Shown here: one piece after another, positions 9,118 to 18,019 of the stretch
Position numbering within the stretch: position 1 is the stretch's first letter
Layout: each line of letters starts with the position of its first letter
Assembly (NCBI RefSeq): GCF_015356865.1
Contig: NZ_JAAFZA010000055.1
Span: 1-52,378 of the forward strand
Source: Catenulispora pinisilvae
Lineage (GTDB): Bacteria > Actinomycetota > Actinomycetes > Streptomycetales > Catenulisporaceae
DNA: 52,378 nucleotides
Direction: 5' to 3'
Notes under the pieces: generated by a model
Told to the model about the DNA's origin: nothing
What the model saw: the letters and a program-made list of their open reading frames with translations, nothing else
Database searches by the model: none
Made by a program: the position numbers and the translations under genes

Positions 9118-9294
9118 CACCGGGTTATGCCGGACTCTGTTTCAGAGCTCTCACACACCCCTGGAGCAGCACATCTGTGCGGTCCGAGGCCGATTCGCCC
9201 GCGGGCCGCACGGACCGTGCCCTCTGGTCGTCCGGGCGCCGGTCGGCGAGTCTCATTCCCGCAAGGACCAGTCCCCCTTGCAGGAGGAAATGCA

Positions 9295-10347
9295 ATGCGC
9301 TCTGTCACCCGCAAGCTCGCGATCACCTCGGCGGTCGCCGCGGCCGTCCTCGGCGCCACCGTGGCGTCGAACGGCGCCGCGCTGGCCGACCCGCCGGCGG
9401 GCACCACCCCGGCCGCCACCGACATCGTGTCGGCCGGCTCGGACACCATCCAGGCCTTCGACAACGGTCTGTCGGCCGCCTACAACGCCACCAGCCCGGC
9501 CTCGAAGTACTACAGCTGGAACGCCACTCCGGCCGGCAACATCACGCCGAAGTCCGGCGCGAGCACGATCGCCCGGCCCAACGGCTCGGGCTCGGGGATC
9601 AGCACCCTGAACGGCAACACCAACACCACCCTGGACATCGCGCGGTCCTCGCGGGGTCCGAACTCCGGCAGCAGCGCCGACTGGTTCATCCCGTTCGCGC
9701 AGGACGCGGTGGGCTGGTCCGCCTACACCGGTGGCAACGCGCCGTCGAACCTGACCAGCTCGGACCTGACGGCGATCTACAACTGCACCATCACCAACTG
9801 GAGCCAGATCAGCGACGTCGCCGGCTACACCGGCCCGAACGCGAACATCGACGTGTTCGTGCCGCAGGCCAGCTCGGGCACCCGGTCGTTCTTCCTGGCC
9901 GCGATCGGCGTCACCGCCCCGCAGTCCTGCTGGAACGCCGCCACGCCGGAGGAGAACGAGGGCACCGACGCGGCGTTCGCCGGTGACGTCAACGCCATCT
10001 ACCCCTACTCGCTGTCCCACTACGTGGGCCAGGTCTACGACGGCAAGGGCAGCGGCACCGACGAGCCCGGCGTCCTGGACGCCAACCGCTCCATCGACGG
10101 CGTCAACCAGATCGACACCGTGAACAAGGTGTGGAACTCGAACCTGTCCCTGACCTACACCCGCGAGGTCTACCACGTCGTCCGTCAGTCCGACTGGGCC
10201 GACGCCACCGAGGGCCCGCGCCTGAAGGCCCTGCTGGACCGCTCCTCCAACAACGGCTGGCTGTGCACCAACGCCGCCAGCCTGATCACCAGCTACGGCT
10301 TCCAGAGCCTGGGCAACGCCTGCGGCACCCTGACCGCCGGTAACTGA
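9295..10347 (+). CDS. Secreted PstS-like substrate-binding protein
   Basis: A 350-residue exported protein. Residues 1-32 are a Sec signal peptide ending ALA-DPPAG. The mature part begins with DIVSAGSDTIQAFDNGLSAAYN, the 'G-S-D-T' ligand-loop pattern of actinobacterial PstS-type periplasmic-binding folds, and has QASSGTRSFFL, a second typical anion-contact loop. Cysteine pairs near the middle and end (NCTITNW, LCTNAAS, GNACGT) suggest disulfides. No lipobox or anchor is seen, so it is probably released. The ATG at 9295 follows AGGAGG by 8 nt. A strong terminator follows, so it is monocistronic. Phosphate is the default ligand by family; other oxyanions or polymers cannot be excluded. Confidence 0.85.
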   Translation: MRSVTRKLAITSAVAAAVLGATVASNGAALADPPAGTTPAATDIVSAGSDTIQAFDNGLSAAYNATSPASKYYSWNATPAGNITPKSGASTIARPNGSGSGISTLNGNTNTTLDIARSSRGPNSGSSADWFIPFAQDAVGWSAYTGGNAPSNLTSSDLTAIYNCTITNWSQISDVAGYTGPNANIDVFVPQASSGTRSFFLAAIGVTAPQSCWNAATPEENEGTDAAFAGDVNAIYPYSLSHYVGQVYDGKGSGTDEPGVLDANRSIDGVNQIDTVNKVWNSNLSLTYTREVYHVVRQSDWADATEGPRLKALLDRSSNNGWLCTNAASLITSYGFQSLGNACGTLTAGN

Positions 10348-10403
10348 CGTCCAGCCGGTCGGAGCACCGCTGATCGTCAGATCACGGTGACCCCTTTGCA
10401 CAC

Positions 10404-10449
10404 GGCCGGGCCCGTCGGGACGTCCAAGGACGACCCGACGGGCCCGGCC
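10404..10449 (+). terminator. Very strong hairpin terminator
   Basis: GGCCGGGCCCGTCGGG pairs perfectly over 16 bp with CCCGACGGGCCCGGCC; inside, after an A/A mismatch, CGTCC-AA-GGACG adds 5 bp. A pyrimidine/T-rich stretch follows. It separates the secreted PstS-like gene from the next secreted protein. Confidence 0.9.
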
Positions 10450-10503
10450 CTTGCTCCTTCTCTATCTGTCCGCCCTCTAGCCCTGACCTTCCAAGGAGTC
10501 CTC

Positions 10504-11088
10504 ATGAACCGCACCGCCGTGCGTACGCTGGCCGCCGCCGCCGCGCTCGCCGCGACCGCCATCGCCCTGCCGTCGGCCAGCGCGACCGGCACCCCGGCGT
10601 CGGGCTCGGTCGCCTTGACCGCCTCCAACGCCTTCCTGACCTCCGCGCTACAGTCCGGCATCGCGGCGGTGCCGCTGCCGACCGCGACCGGCAGCTACGA
10701 CCGCGCCACCGGCGCCACCGCGACCTTCCCGGTCACCGGCGGCAACGCTGTTCTTCCGCGTTACTACGGCAGTGTCACGCTCGGCGGCGGTATCGCCTTC
10801 GCGGACGCCCTGACCGGCAAGATCGTCTGCTTCCACCAGGTCTCGCTCAGCGGTCGCAACCAGGAGGTGTCCGCGGTTCCCGACGGCGGCACCACCCCGG
10901 TGAACCTGTTCGCCTACGGTGACGACACGGTGATCAGCGCCATCGGCGCCACGCCGGAGACCCTGACCGGCGACGCGGCCATCCCGGCTGACGGCGCCGC
11001 CTACCTGGACCAGGCGCTGGGCACCACCTTCTTCACCGCCAACCAGGCCGTCGGCGCCCTGAGCACCACCTTCACCCCGGCGCACTGA
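10504..11088 (+). CDS. Small secreted protein of unknown function
   Basis: A 194-residue protein with a signal peptide (MNRTAVRTLAAAAALAATAI, ending near SASA-TG). The mature part has FPVTGGNA and GSVTLGGGIAFAD, a pattern faintly like the beta-rich HtaA-type haem-binding/adhesion domains, but the match is too weak to name it. One cysteine only (KIVCFHQ). The ATG follows AAGGAG by 5 nt. It is flanked by terminators on both sides, so it is expressed on its own, between two PstS-like genes, suggesting it belongs to the same extracellular programme. Confidence 0.8.
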   Translation: MNRTAVRTLAAAAALAATAIALPSASATGTPASGSVALTASNAFLTSALQSGIAAVPLPTATGSYDRATGATATFPVTGGNAVLPRYYGSVTLGGGIAFADALTGKIVCFHQVSLSGRNQEVSAVPDGGTTPVNLFAYGDDTVISAIGATPETLTGDAAIPADGAAYLDQALGTTFFTANQAVGALSTTFTPAH

Positions 11089-11118
11089 TCACTGTCACAG
11101 CGGTGCCACGCACGAACT

Positions 11119-11143
11119 CGACGCCGGGCCGGTCCCGGCGTCG
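11119..11143 (+). terminator. Hairpin terminator of the small secreted protein
   Basis: CGACGCCGGG-ccggt-CCCGGCGTCG: 10-bp perfect stem, 5-nt loop, followed by TTT; 31 bp after the stop. Confidence 0.85.
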
Positions 11144-11253
11144 TTTCATGGCCGGGCACCGTTTCCGCCTTGGCCGCGTCGCGGTCGGCTTCTCGTCGCG
11201 CGCGAGCGCGCGAATGTATGCGTCCCCTGATTTTCGATCTCGGAGGTCTGTCC

Positions 11254-13860
11254 ATGTCGCCCCGTGAAGCGGGAGCCGCCCGGCGCCGCAGAGGTCTGCG
11301 CGCCTACAGCGCGGCCGTCCTGGCCTGGACGGTCGCATTCATGACGGCCTTGGTTCTGCTGCCTCCGGGTGCGCACACCATCGCCACCGCCCACGCGGAC
11401 TCCTCGTCCACGACCGTCCAAGGACCCGCGGTGTGGATCCCGGCGACGCAGACATACGGTGCCAACGGCACGGTGAGCGTCGCCCAGACGACGAATCTCG
11501 TCGACCAGATCGTTCACGTCTCCTGGACCGGGTTCACCCCCAGCAGCGGCAATTTCGTGACAGTCGGCGGCGCGTCCTGGACGACTCTGCTGTACCCCGT
11601 CGTCGTCTACGAGTGCCGCGGGGTGAATCCGCAGATCACTGATTGCTATGGGTCCTCCCATTACGGCCAGAGCGCCGCCGCGGGTTTTCAGCAGCCGAGC
11701 GCTTCCGCCGGCCTGCAGGTCCCTGATTTCCCCAACAACGAGATAGCGTCCGTCACCCACGCCGATGGCACCGGCAGCGCCGACATCGAGGTCTACACGG
11801 CGAACCAGAGCCCGACGCTGGGGTGCGACTCGACCCATCAGTGCTCGCTCGTCGTCGAACCGAACTATGGCGGGGACGCCACCGGGCTCGACGGCCCGCC
11901 GAACTGCGCCGACCACGGGCAGGACCGCACCGGGGGGCGGATGGCGACCGGCTCCGGCCTGTGGCTGACCGACGGCAACGGGTTCGGGGACGGCGAGACG
12001 TGTGCGTGGAAGAACCACGTGGTCATCCCGATGTCGTTCGCTCCCGTCGCCGGCGCTTGCGCGGCGAACGTGGCCGGCGTGTCCGCCGAGGGCCAGCCGA
12101 TGCTCGACCGCGCCCTGGCGCAGTGGACGGTGGGTGCCTGCCTGAACTCGGCCGACCCCGTCAGCCTCCAGTACAGCAGCGATCTCACCGAGCCGGAGGC
12201 GCGCAGCGACTTCCTGCAGGGCAGGTCCGGTGCCGATATGGCATTCACGTCTCTGCCCGCGGATCCAGCCGCGACCAGTAAGAATCCATACACTTACGTG
12301 CCTGTGGGCAGCACCGGTATCGCTGTCACGTTCTTCATCGACAACCCCGGCACGCGTCTGCCCATCACCGGTATGAAGCTCAACGCGCGGCTGCTCGCCA
12401 AGCTCTTGACGCAGTCCTATGACGTCTATCACTACGCGGGTGCCAAGAGCGACATCCCGTCGGTGACGGGCAATCCGACGTGCATTTTCAGTGACCCCGA
12501 GTTCCAGGCCCTGAATCCGGCGACCGGGGGCGTCTTCTGGCCGAACTGCTCGACGGCGGGCAACGGGCTCGACAACATTCCGATCGTCATGGGCGGCAGC
12601 AGCGACCTGGTGACCGAACTGACGTCGTGGATCGCGTCCGACCCCGACGCCAAGGCTTTCTTGAGCGGCACTCCCGACCAGTGGGGCATGCACGTCAACA
12701 CCTTCTACAAGTCCTCGGTCTATCCCTACCCGATCAGCACCTTCGTCCCGCAGGACGGCAGCGGCCCTCCGAACAACCTTCAAAGCGGCCTGCCCTTCGG
12801 CACCAGTCCCACGTCGATCGACCGGTTCGGGCCGAAGATGCAGGGGTTCCAGTGGAACCCGATCCAGTCCGGGCTCGACGATGTCGCTCGGCACATGCTG
12901 CAGGCGACGCCGAGTTGTATCAGCTGGCAGTTCGACACGCAGTCGGGCCAGAACGACAAGTGCGCCGCGCAGACCGTCGGTTCCCGAACCGTGATGGCGA
13001 TCATGGACACCGGCCGCGCGGCCGCGTTCAGCCTGCCGACCGCGGCGATCGCCAACGGCGCCGGCGCGTATGTGGCGCCGACCGCTCCCAGCATGGCCTC
13101 GGCCGCCCTGGACTACGTCACTGACCCCAAGACCGGCACCCAGTCGCTGCCCTGGGGCTCGTCGCACAGCGGCTACTCCGGTGACACCGCCGCCTATCCG
13201 CTGACCGTCCCGAACTACGCGATGGCCCCGACCTCCGGGGTCTCCTCGGCCAAGGCCGGCAGCATCGCCGACTTCCTGTCCGCCGCCACCGACACCCGCA
13301 GCGGCCAGTTGCCGGGCAACCAGCCCGGGCAGCTCGCGCCCGGCTACGTCGGCGACTCCCCGGCCCAGTTGGGCCAGGCCGGTGCGGCGATCGCCAAGAT
13401 CCGGGCCGGCGCGGGGCCCGGCGGACCCGTCACCGTGACCGCCACCGGTCCGGTCACCGGGAAGCCCACCACCTCCGGCAACGAGGTGGTCACCCCGGTC
13501 ACCGTCACCAAGAACGGCACGGCGTCGGTGTCCTACAGCACCAGCACACTGGGCGGCAACGGCGGGGCGAACGGCGGTGACGGGGCGAACGGCTCGTCCG
13601 GCTCCTCCAGCAAGGGTGCGGCCGGACCCGCTGGGAGCAGCGGTCCCACCCATAACCTCAGTGGCTCCACAACGGCCGCGGCGGTCGGAAAAGCGAGCGC
13701 TGACACCGCCGGGATCGGCCGGCTGATCCTGCCGATCCTGCTGATCATCGGCCTGGTCCTGGTGGCCGCCGGTCCCGCGGCGCTCGTCCTGTCCTCCGGC
13801 GGCGTGAGCACCAAGCTTCGGGCGCTGTGGCCGCAGGCCAAGCGGCGCTTCGGGCGGTGA
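11254..13860 (+). CDS. Large membrane-anchored PstS-like binding protein
   Basis: An 868-residue exported protein. Signal peptide about residues 15-49 (cleavage near AHA-DS). Residues about 50-265 form a beta-rich module opening VSVAQTTNLVDQIVHVSWTG, like an Ig/neocarzinostatin-type sandwich, with paired cysteines. Residues about 270-690 resemble a PstS fold (DFLQGRSGADMAFTSLP, PVGSTGIAVTFF). A Gly/Asn/Ser-rich linker at about 768-800 precedes one membrane helix (LILPILLIIGLVLVAAGPAA) and a basic tail. GGAGG lies 7 nt before the ATG. It begins the pst-like operon: PstC starts 4 bp after its stop. Typical PstS is 350-400 residues, so this is more than twice the usual size. PstS-like role is by family and context; ligand unknown. 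Confidence 0.8.
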   Translation: MSPREAGAARRRRGLRAYSAAVLAWTVAFMTALVLLPPGAHTIATAHADSSSTTVQGPAVWIPATQTYGANGTVSVAQTTNLVDQIVHVSWTGFTPSSGNFVTVGGASWTTLLYPVVVYECRGVNPQITDCYGSSHYGQSAAAGFQQPSASAGLQVPDFPNNEIASVTHADGTGSADIEVYTANQSPTLGCDSTHQCSLVVEPNYGGDATGLDGPPNCADHGQDRTGGRMATGSGLWLTDGNGFGDGETCAWKNHVVIPMSFAPVAGACAANVAGVSAEGQPMLDRALAQWTVGACLNSADPVSLQYSSDLTEPEARSDFLQGRSGADMAFTSLPADPAATSKNPYTYVPVGSTGIAVTFFIDNPGTRLPITGMKLNARLLAKLLTQSYDVYHYAGAKSDIPSVTGNPTCIFSDPEFQALNPATGGVFWPNCSTAGNGLDNIPIVMGGSSDLVTELTSWIASDPDAKAFLSGTPDQWGMHVNTFYKSSVYPYPISTFVPQDGSGPPNNLQSGLPFGTSPTSIDRFGPKMQGFQWNPIQSGLDDVARHMLQATPSCISWQFDTQSGQNDKCAAQTVGSRTVMAIMDTGRAAAFSLPTAAIANGAGAYVAPTAPSMASAALDYVTDPKTGTQSLPWGSSHSGYSGDTAAYPLTVPNYAMAPTSGVSSAKAGSIADFLSAATDTRSGQLPGNQPGQLAPGYVGDSPAQLGQAGAAIAKIRAGAGPGGPVTVTATGPVTGKPTTSGNEVVTPVTVTKNGTASVSYSTSTLGGNGGANGGDGANGSSGSSSKGAAGPAGSSGPTHNLSGSTTAAAVGKASADTAGIGRLILPILLIIGLVLVAAGPAALVLSSGGVSTKLRALWPQAKRRFGR

Positions 13861-13864
13861 GCCG

Positions 13865-14923
13865 GTGAGTACCATCGACGCCGGCGTGGGACTGGCCGAG
13901 GACCTGTTCGGGCCGACGCCGCCGACGGGCCCCGGCCCGGCGGCGGCGCCCGCCCCGGGCGGCGACACCCCGATCAAGATCATCCCCGGGGTGTCGCGCG
14001 GCGACCGGATCTTCCGGGTGCTCTTCCGCTCGGCCGGGCTGTCCGTGTTCGCCATCATGGGGCTGATCGCCCTTTTCCTGATCATCCGGGGCGCGCAGGC
14101 GCTGCGCATCACGGGCTGGTCGTTCCTGACCGAGCAGCGGTGGCAGACCGAGGCGGCGCGGTTCGGCGTCGGCGCGGTCCTGCCGGACGGCATCATCATC
14201 GCGGTGATCGCGCTGCTGATCGCGGTGCCGGTGGCGTTGTCCGCGGCGCTGTGGATCTCCGAGTACGCCCCTTCCGGGCTTCGCCGGACCCTGATCTCGC
14301 TGGTCGACCTGATGGCGGCGGTGCCGAGCATCGTCTACGGGCTGTGGGGGCTGGTCTTCCTCACGCCGCGGATCATCGGGTTCGAGCGGTGGCTGTCCAC
14401 GCATCTGGGCGGCGTGCTGCCGTTCCTCAAGGTGCGCAACCCCGAGATCGCCACGTCCTACACCCAGTCGGCGTTCATCGCCGGCGTCGTGGTGGCGCTC
14501 ATGATCATCCCGGTCGTCTGCTCGCTGTCGCGGGAGGTGTTCTCCCAGGCCCCGACCGGGGAACGGGAGGGCGCCTACGCGCTGGGCTCCACCCGGTGGG
14601 GGATGGTGCGGACCGTCGTGCTGCCGTTCGGCCGGGGCGGGATGATCGGCGCGGTGATGCTGGGGTTCGGCCGGGCGATGGGCGAGACCATCGCGGTCGC
14701 GCTGATCATCTCGCCGGTCTTCGCGGTCACCTCGCACCCATTGCAGGCCGGCGGCAACTCCATCTCCTCGCTGATCGCGTTGCGCTACGGGGAGTCGGAC
14801 AAGGTGGCGCTGTCGGCGCTGATGGCCGCCGGACTCGTGCTGTTCGCGATCACGCTGCTGGTCAACATGGTCGCCTCCGCGATCATCTCCCGATCGCGCT
14901 CCGGCGCCGCGACCAACGAGTAA
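13865..14923 (+). CDS. pstC: Phosphate-type ABC transporter permease PstC
   Basis: A 352-residue inner-membrane permease of the PstC type. An Ala/Pro-rich cytoplasmic leader of about 45 residues precedes six predicted helices. The EAA loop that docks the ATPase is EGAYALGSTRWGMVRTVVLP near residues 238-257, followed by GRAMGETIAVA, the conserved PstC/PstA motif. GTG start at 13865, 4 bp after the anchored binding protein; the next gene is PstA 16 bp downstream. Together they form the translocation channel. By family the substrate is inorganic phosphate. Confidence 0.92.
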   Translation: MSTIDAGVGLAEDLFGPTPPTGPGPAAAPAPGGDTPIKIIPGVSRGDRIFRVLFRSAGLSVFAIMGLIALFLIIRGAQALRITGWSFLTEQRWQTEAARFGVGAVLPDGIIIAVIALLIAVPVALSAALWISEYAPSGLRRTLISLVDLMAAVPSIVYGLWGLVFLTPRIIGFERWLSTHLGGVLPFLKVRNPEIATSYTQSAFIAGVVVALMIIPVVCSLSREVFSQAPTGEREGAYALGSTRWGMVRTVVLPFGRGGMIGAVMLGFGRAMGETIAVALIISPVFAVTSHPLQAGGNSISSLIALRYGESDKVALSALMAAGLVLFAITLLVNMVASAIISRSRSGAATNE

Positions 14924-14939
14924 GGGGTCTGACGCCGTC

Positions 14940-16193
14940 ATGACACTCATCGATACCGCCGCGTCCGGTGGTGCGACCGGGGGTGGCACCGCGTACCTGG
15001 ACGCGGACTCCGGGCAGGTCCGGGTGCGTCCCGGCTCGGTCACCGCCGCCGACGTCGGCACCCTGGCCGGGGCCGCGGTGGGCGCGCTCGGGCTGGTGTG
15101 GCTGGTGTACGAGCGGATCATGCCGTGGTCCGGGGCACTGGGCTTCTGGCTGTGCTGGTACGTGGCCTTCCTGTTCTTCTACTGGGGAATCGCCCGCACC
15201 CAGTGGGAGGTCCGCCACGTCCGGGAGAAGATCGCCGCGGCGCTGTTCACCGGCGCCGGGATCTTCGTGCTGGCGGTGCTCGTCGACCTGGTCGGCTATG
15301 TGTGGTGGCGCGGCGAGAAGGCCGTGAGCCACGGCAACTTCCTGACCACCGACATGCAGAAGACCGGACCGCTGGACGGCCTGAACAGCGGCGGCGTGCT
15401 GCACGCGATGATCGGTTCGCTGGAGCAGCTGGGTCTGGCGACCCTGTTCGCGGTGCCGCTGGGCATCGCCGCCGCGGTGTTCATGTCCGAGATCGGCGGA
15501 CGGCTGGCGCGGCCGGTGCGGACCGTGATCACCGCGATGACCGCGCTGCCCTCGATCGTGGCCGGGCTGTTCGTGCTCGGCTCGGTGATCCTGGCCCTGG
15601 GCTACGACCGCAGCGGCTTCGCCGCCTCGCTGGCGCTGACCGTGATGATGATGCCGATCGTCACCCGCGCCTCCGAAGTGGTGATCCGGATCGTGCCCAA
15701 CACCTTGCGCGAGGCCTCCTACGCCCTGGGCGGCAGTCAGTGGCGCACGGTGTGGAACGTGGTGCTGCCCACCGCCCGCTCCGGTCTGACCACCGCGATC
15801 CTGCTCGGCATGGCCCGCGCGGTGGGCGAGACCTCGCCGGTCCTGCTCACGGCCGGGTTCACCTCCGGCAAGAACGCGAACCCGTTCAGCGGACAGCAGG
15901 TCAGCCTGCCGCTCTACGTGTGGAACTACGTCCGTTATCCCCAGGCGGACATGAAGGTCCGGGCCTTCGGCGGCGCGCTGACGCTGATGGCCATCGTCAT
16001 GATCCTGTTCGTCGCCGCGCGCATCGCCGGCGGCCGGCGGCCCGGCGAGTTGTCGCGGCGCCGCCGCCGGCAGATGACCCGCGAGCGGATCCGCGGCGCG
16101 GGGCCGTCCGCCGCCGCGCCGCGGCCGCCGGCCGTCCGCCCCGCGCCCACCGCCGCGGCCGTCATCCATCCGGAACCGGAGCCAGCCTCGTGA
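14940..16193 (+). CDS. pstA: Phosphate-type ABC transporter permease PstA
   Basis: A 417-residue permease partner of PstC. The EAA loop REASYALGGSQWRTVWNVVLP and MARAVGETSPVLLTAG are diagnostic. It is longer than the usual 280-300 residues: an extra N-terminal region with about three helices (residues 35-125) and a basic, Ala/Pro-rich cytoplasmic tail of about 55 residues after RIAGGRRPG. ATG at 14940; its TGA overlaps the GTG of the next gene (GTGA), so translation is coupled to the second binding protein. Confidence 0.92.
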   Translation: MTLIDTAASGGATGGGTAYLDADSGQVRVRPGSVTAADVGTLAGAAVGALGLVWLVYERIMPWSGALGFWLCWYVAFLFFYWGIARTQWEVRHVREKIAAALFTGAGIFVLAVLVDLVGYVWWRGEKAVSHGNFLTTDMQKTGPLDGLNSGGVLHAMIGSLEQLGLATLFAVPLGIAAAVFMSEIGGRLARPVRTVITAMTALPSIVAGLFVLGSVILALGYDRSGFAASLALTVMMMPIVTRASEVVIRIVPNTLREASYALGGSQWRTVWNVVLPTARSGLTTAILLGMARAVGETSPVLLTAGFTSGKNANPFSGQQVSLPLYVWNYVRYPQADMKVRAFGGALTLMAIVMILFVAARIAGGRRPGELSRRRRRQMTRERIRGAGPSAAAPRPPAVRPAPTAAAVIHPEPEPAS

Positions 16194-18019
16194 AAATAGC
16201 CCGTATCCTCAGACATCGAACCCCGGTCTGGCTCGCCTGCGGCCTGGCCGTGACCGCGGCCCTGGCCGCCGCGCTCACCCCGGCCACCCCGGCGCACGCG
16301 GCCACCGCCCTGAGCGGCTCCGGCTCCTCCTGGAGCGGTCCGGCACTGGACCAGTGGCGCCGCGACATCCTGCCGCAGGGCATCAACATCAACTTCGCGT
16401 CCAACGGCTCGGCCGCCGGCCGTCAGGACTGGATCAACGGCCTGGACGACTTCACCGCCTCGGACGTGCCGTTCCGGACGACGCCGGACCAGGGCGTGAG
16501 CGTGGGCGGCCATGCCGGCGGCCAGGGCAACATCGAGAACCCGGCCTGGCGCTACTCCTACGTTCCGGTGACCGCCGGCGGCACCACCTTCATGTACAAC
16601 CTGAAGATCGGCGGCAAGCAGGTCACCAACCTGCGCCTGTCGCCCGACGTGCTGGTCGGCATCTTCACCAACCAGATCACCATGTGGGACGACCCGCGGA
16701 TCAAGGCCGACTACCCCGGCAACCTGCCGCACGAGCCGATCACCCCGGTGGTGCGCTCCGACGGTTCCGGCGCGACCGCGCAGTGGACCCGCTACATGGA
16801 GCACACGCACGCGGCCCAGTGGGACGCGTACTGTATGGCGATCAACGGGGTCACGTGCGGTGACTACACGGAGTTCTTCCCGACCCCGCCGACCAGCAAC
16901 ATGCACTCCGAGAACGGTTCGGACGTGGTGGCGAGCTTCATCATGTCCCCGCAGGGCGAGGGCGCGATCGGCTACGACGAGTACGCCTACGCCAAGCTGA
17001 ACAACTGGCCGGTCGTCAAGGTACTGAACCCCGCCGGGTACTACACCGTCCCGACCGCGTCGAACGTCGCCATCGCGCTGACCGCGGCGAAGATTCGCGG
17101 CGTGGACGACAACACCCCGCCGAGCGATCCGAACTACCTGCAGCAGAACCTCGACGGCGTCTACACGATGACGGACCCGCGGTCCTACCCGATCTCCAGC
17201 TACAGCTACATCATCGTGCCCCGCGATACCGGGACGCTGCCGGCGTTGCCCAGGGCGAGCGACGACCACGGCGCCGCGCTGTCGAAATACGCCTCCTACA
17301 TTCTGTGCGGCGGGCAGGCCGAAGCCGACCAACTCGGGTACTCGCCGATCCCGCGGAACCTGGTGAAGGGCGGGATGCTCCAGGTTTCGCACATCCCCGG
17401 GCAGCAGTCCGGCGTGGATCCCAACACCCTGTCCAACTGCCCGAACCCGACCTTCAACGCCTCCGGCCAGCTGACGGTGCTGGCCGACGCGCCGCAGCCG
17501 AGCCCTTGTGACAAGGCCGGCACGGCGCTCAACTGCACCGTCGGCGGCGGCACCTCCGGCGGCGGGTCGACCGGCGGTTCCTCCGGCGGTTCGTCGGGCG
17601 GCAAGAAGGGCAGCACCACCGGCGGCCACTCCACGTCCGGCGGGACGTCCGGCGGATCCAACGGCGGTTCGGGGTCGAACGGCGGGACCGCCGGCGGTAC
17701 CGGCGGGACCACCGGAGGCGCGGCCGGCGGGACGACGGGCGGCACCACCGGCGGTGGGGCCGGCGGGATCGACCCGGTCACCGGGCAGAGCCTCGACGAC
17801 TCCAGCGGCGGGGACAGCGGCGGGTCCAGCGGAGGAGCCACGCAGGTGGTGGCCGACGTGCCGCAGCACCGTGACCCGAAGCTGATGGCCGGCCTCACCG
17901 CCCTGGAACTGCTGGCGGTGGTGACCATCCCGCCGATGCTCGGCAACATGTTGGTGCGCCGCCGGAGATTGGCCGCGGCCAATGTCGCGGACCGGGGGGA
18001 TTCGGAGCCGAAGCAGTGA
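16190..18019 (+). CDS. PstS-like binding protein with glycine-rich stalk and C-terminal membrane anchor
   Basis: A 609-residue protein. Signal peptide 1-37 (AHA-AT). The PstS domain, about 40-440, starts LSGSGSSWSGPALDQW and has VRSDGSGATAQWTRYM, the two phosphate-contact loops of the family. Residues about 450-525 are almost pure Gly/Ser/Thr (GGS, GGT repeats), a flexible stalk, and 565-589 is a hydrophobic helix followed by RRRR, a stop-transfer anchor. This layout tethers the binding domain to the membrane at a distance, in place of the lipoprotein anchor normal for Gram-positive PstS. GTG start overlaps the pstA stop; its own stop overlaps the GTG of the sortase-like gene. Confidence 0.88.
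   Translation: MKIARILRHRTPVWLACGLAVTAALAAALTPATPAHAATALSGSGSSWSGPALDQWRRDILPQGININFASNGSAAGRQDWINGLDDFTASDVPFRTTPDQGVSVGGHAGGQGNIENPAWRYSYVPVTAGGTTFMYNLKIGGKQVTNLRLSPDVLVGIFTNQITMWDDPRIKADYPGNLPHEPITPVVRSDGSGATAQWTRYMEHTHAAQWDAYCMAINGVTCGDYTEFFPTPPTSNMHSENGSDVVASFIMSPQGEGAIGYDEYAYAKLNNWPVVKVLNPAGYYTVPTASNVAIALTAAKIRGVDDNTPPSDPNYLQQNLDGVYTMTDPRSYPISSYSYIIVPRDTGTLPALPRASDDHGAALSKYASYILCGGQAEADQLGYSPIPRNLVKGGMLQVSHIPGQQSGVDPNTLSNCPNPTFNASGQLTVLADAPQPSPCDKAGTALNCTVGGGTSGGGSTGGSSGGSSGGKKGSTTGGHSTSGGTSGGSNGGSGSNGGTAGGTGGTTGGAAGGTTGGTTGGGAGGIDPVTGQSLDDSSGGDSGGSSGGATQVVADVPQHRDPKLMAGLTALELLAVVTIPPMLGNMLVRRRRLAAANVADRGDSEPKQ

Noticed and set aside
11146..14331. 1000-codon minus-strand open frame opposite the large binding protein and pstC
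   Set aside because: Low-complexity shadow translation without motifs; the plus strand carries a signal peptide, PstS and PstC signatures and proper ribosome sites.
17540..17770. GGC/GGT-rich run as a CRISPR or intergenic tandem repeat
   Set aside because: It is in frame inside the stalked binding-protein gene and encodes a Gly/Ser/Thr linker; no spacer structure.
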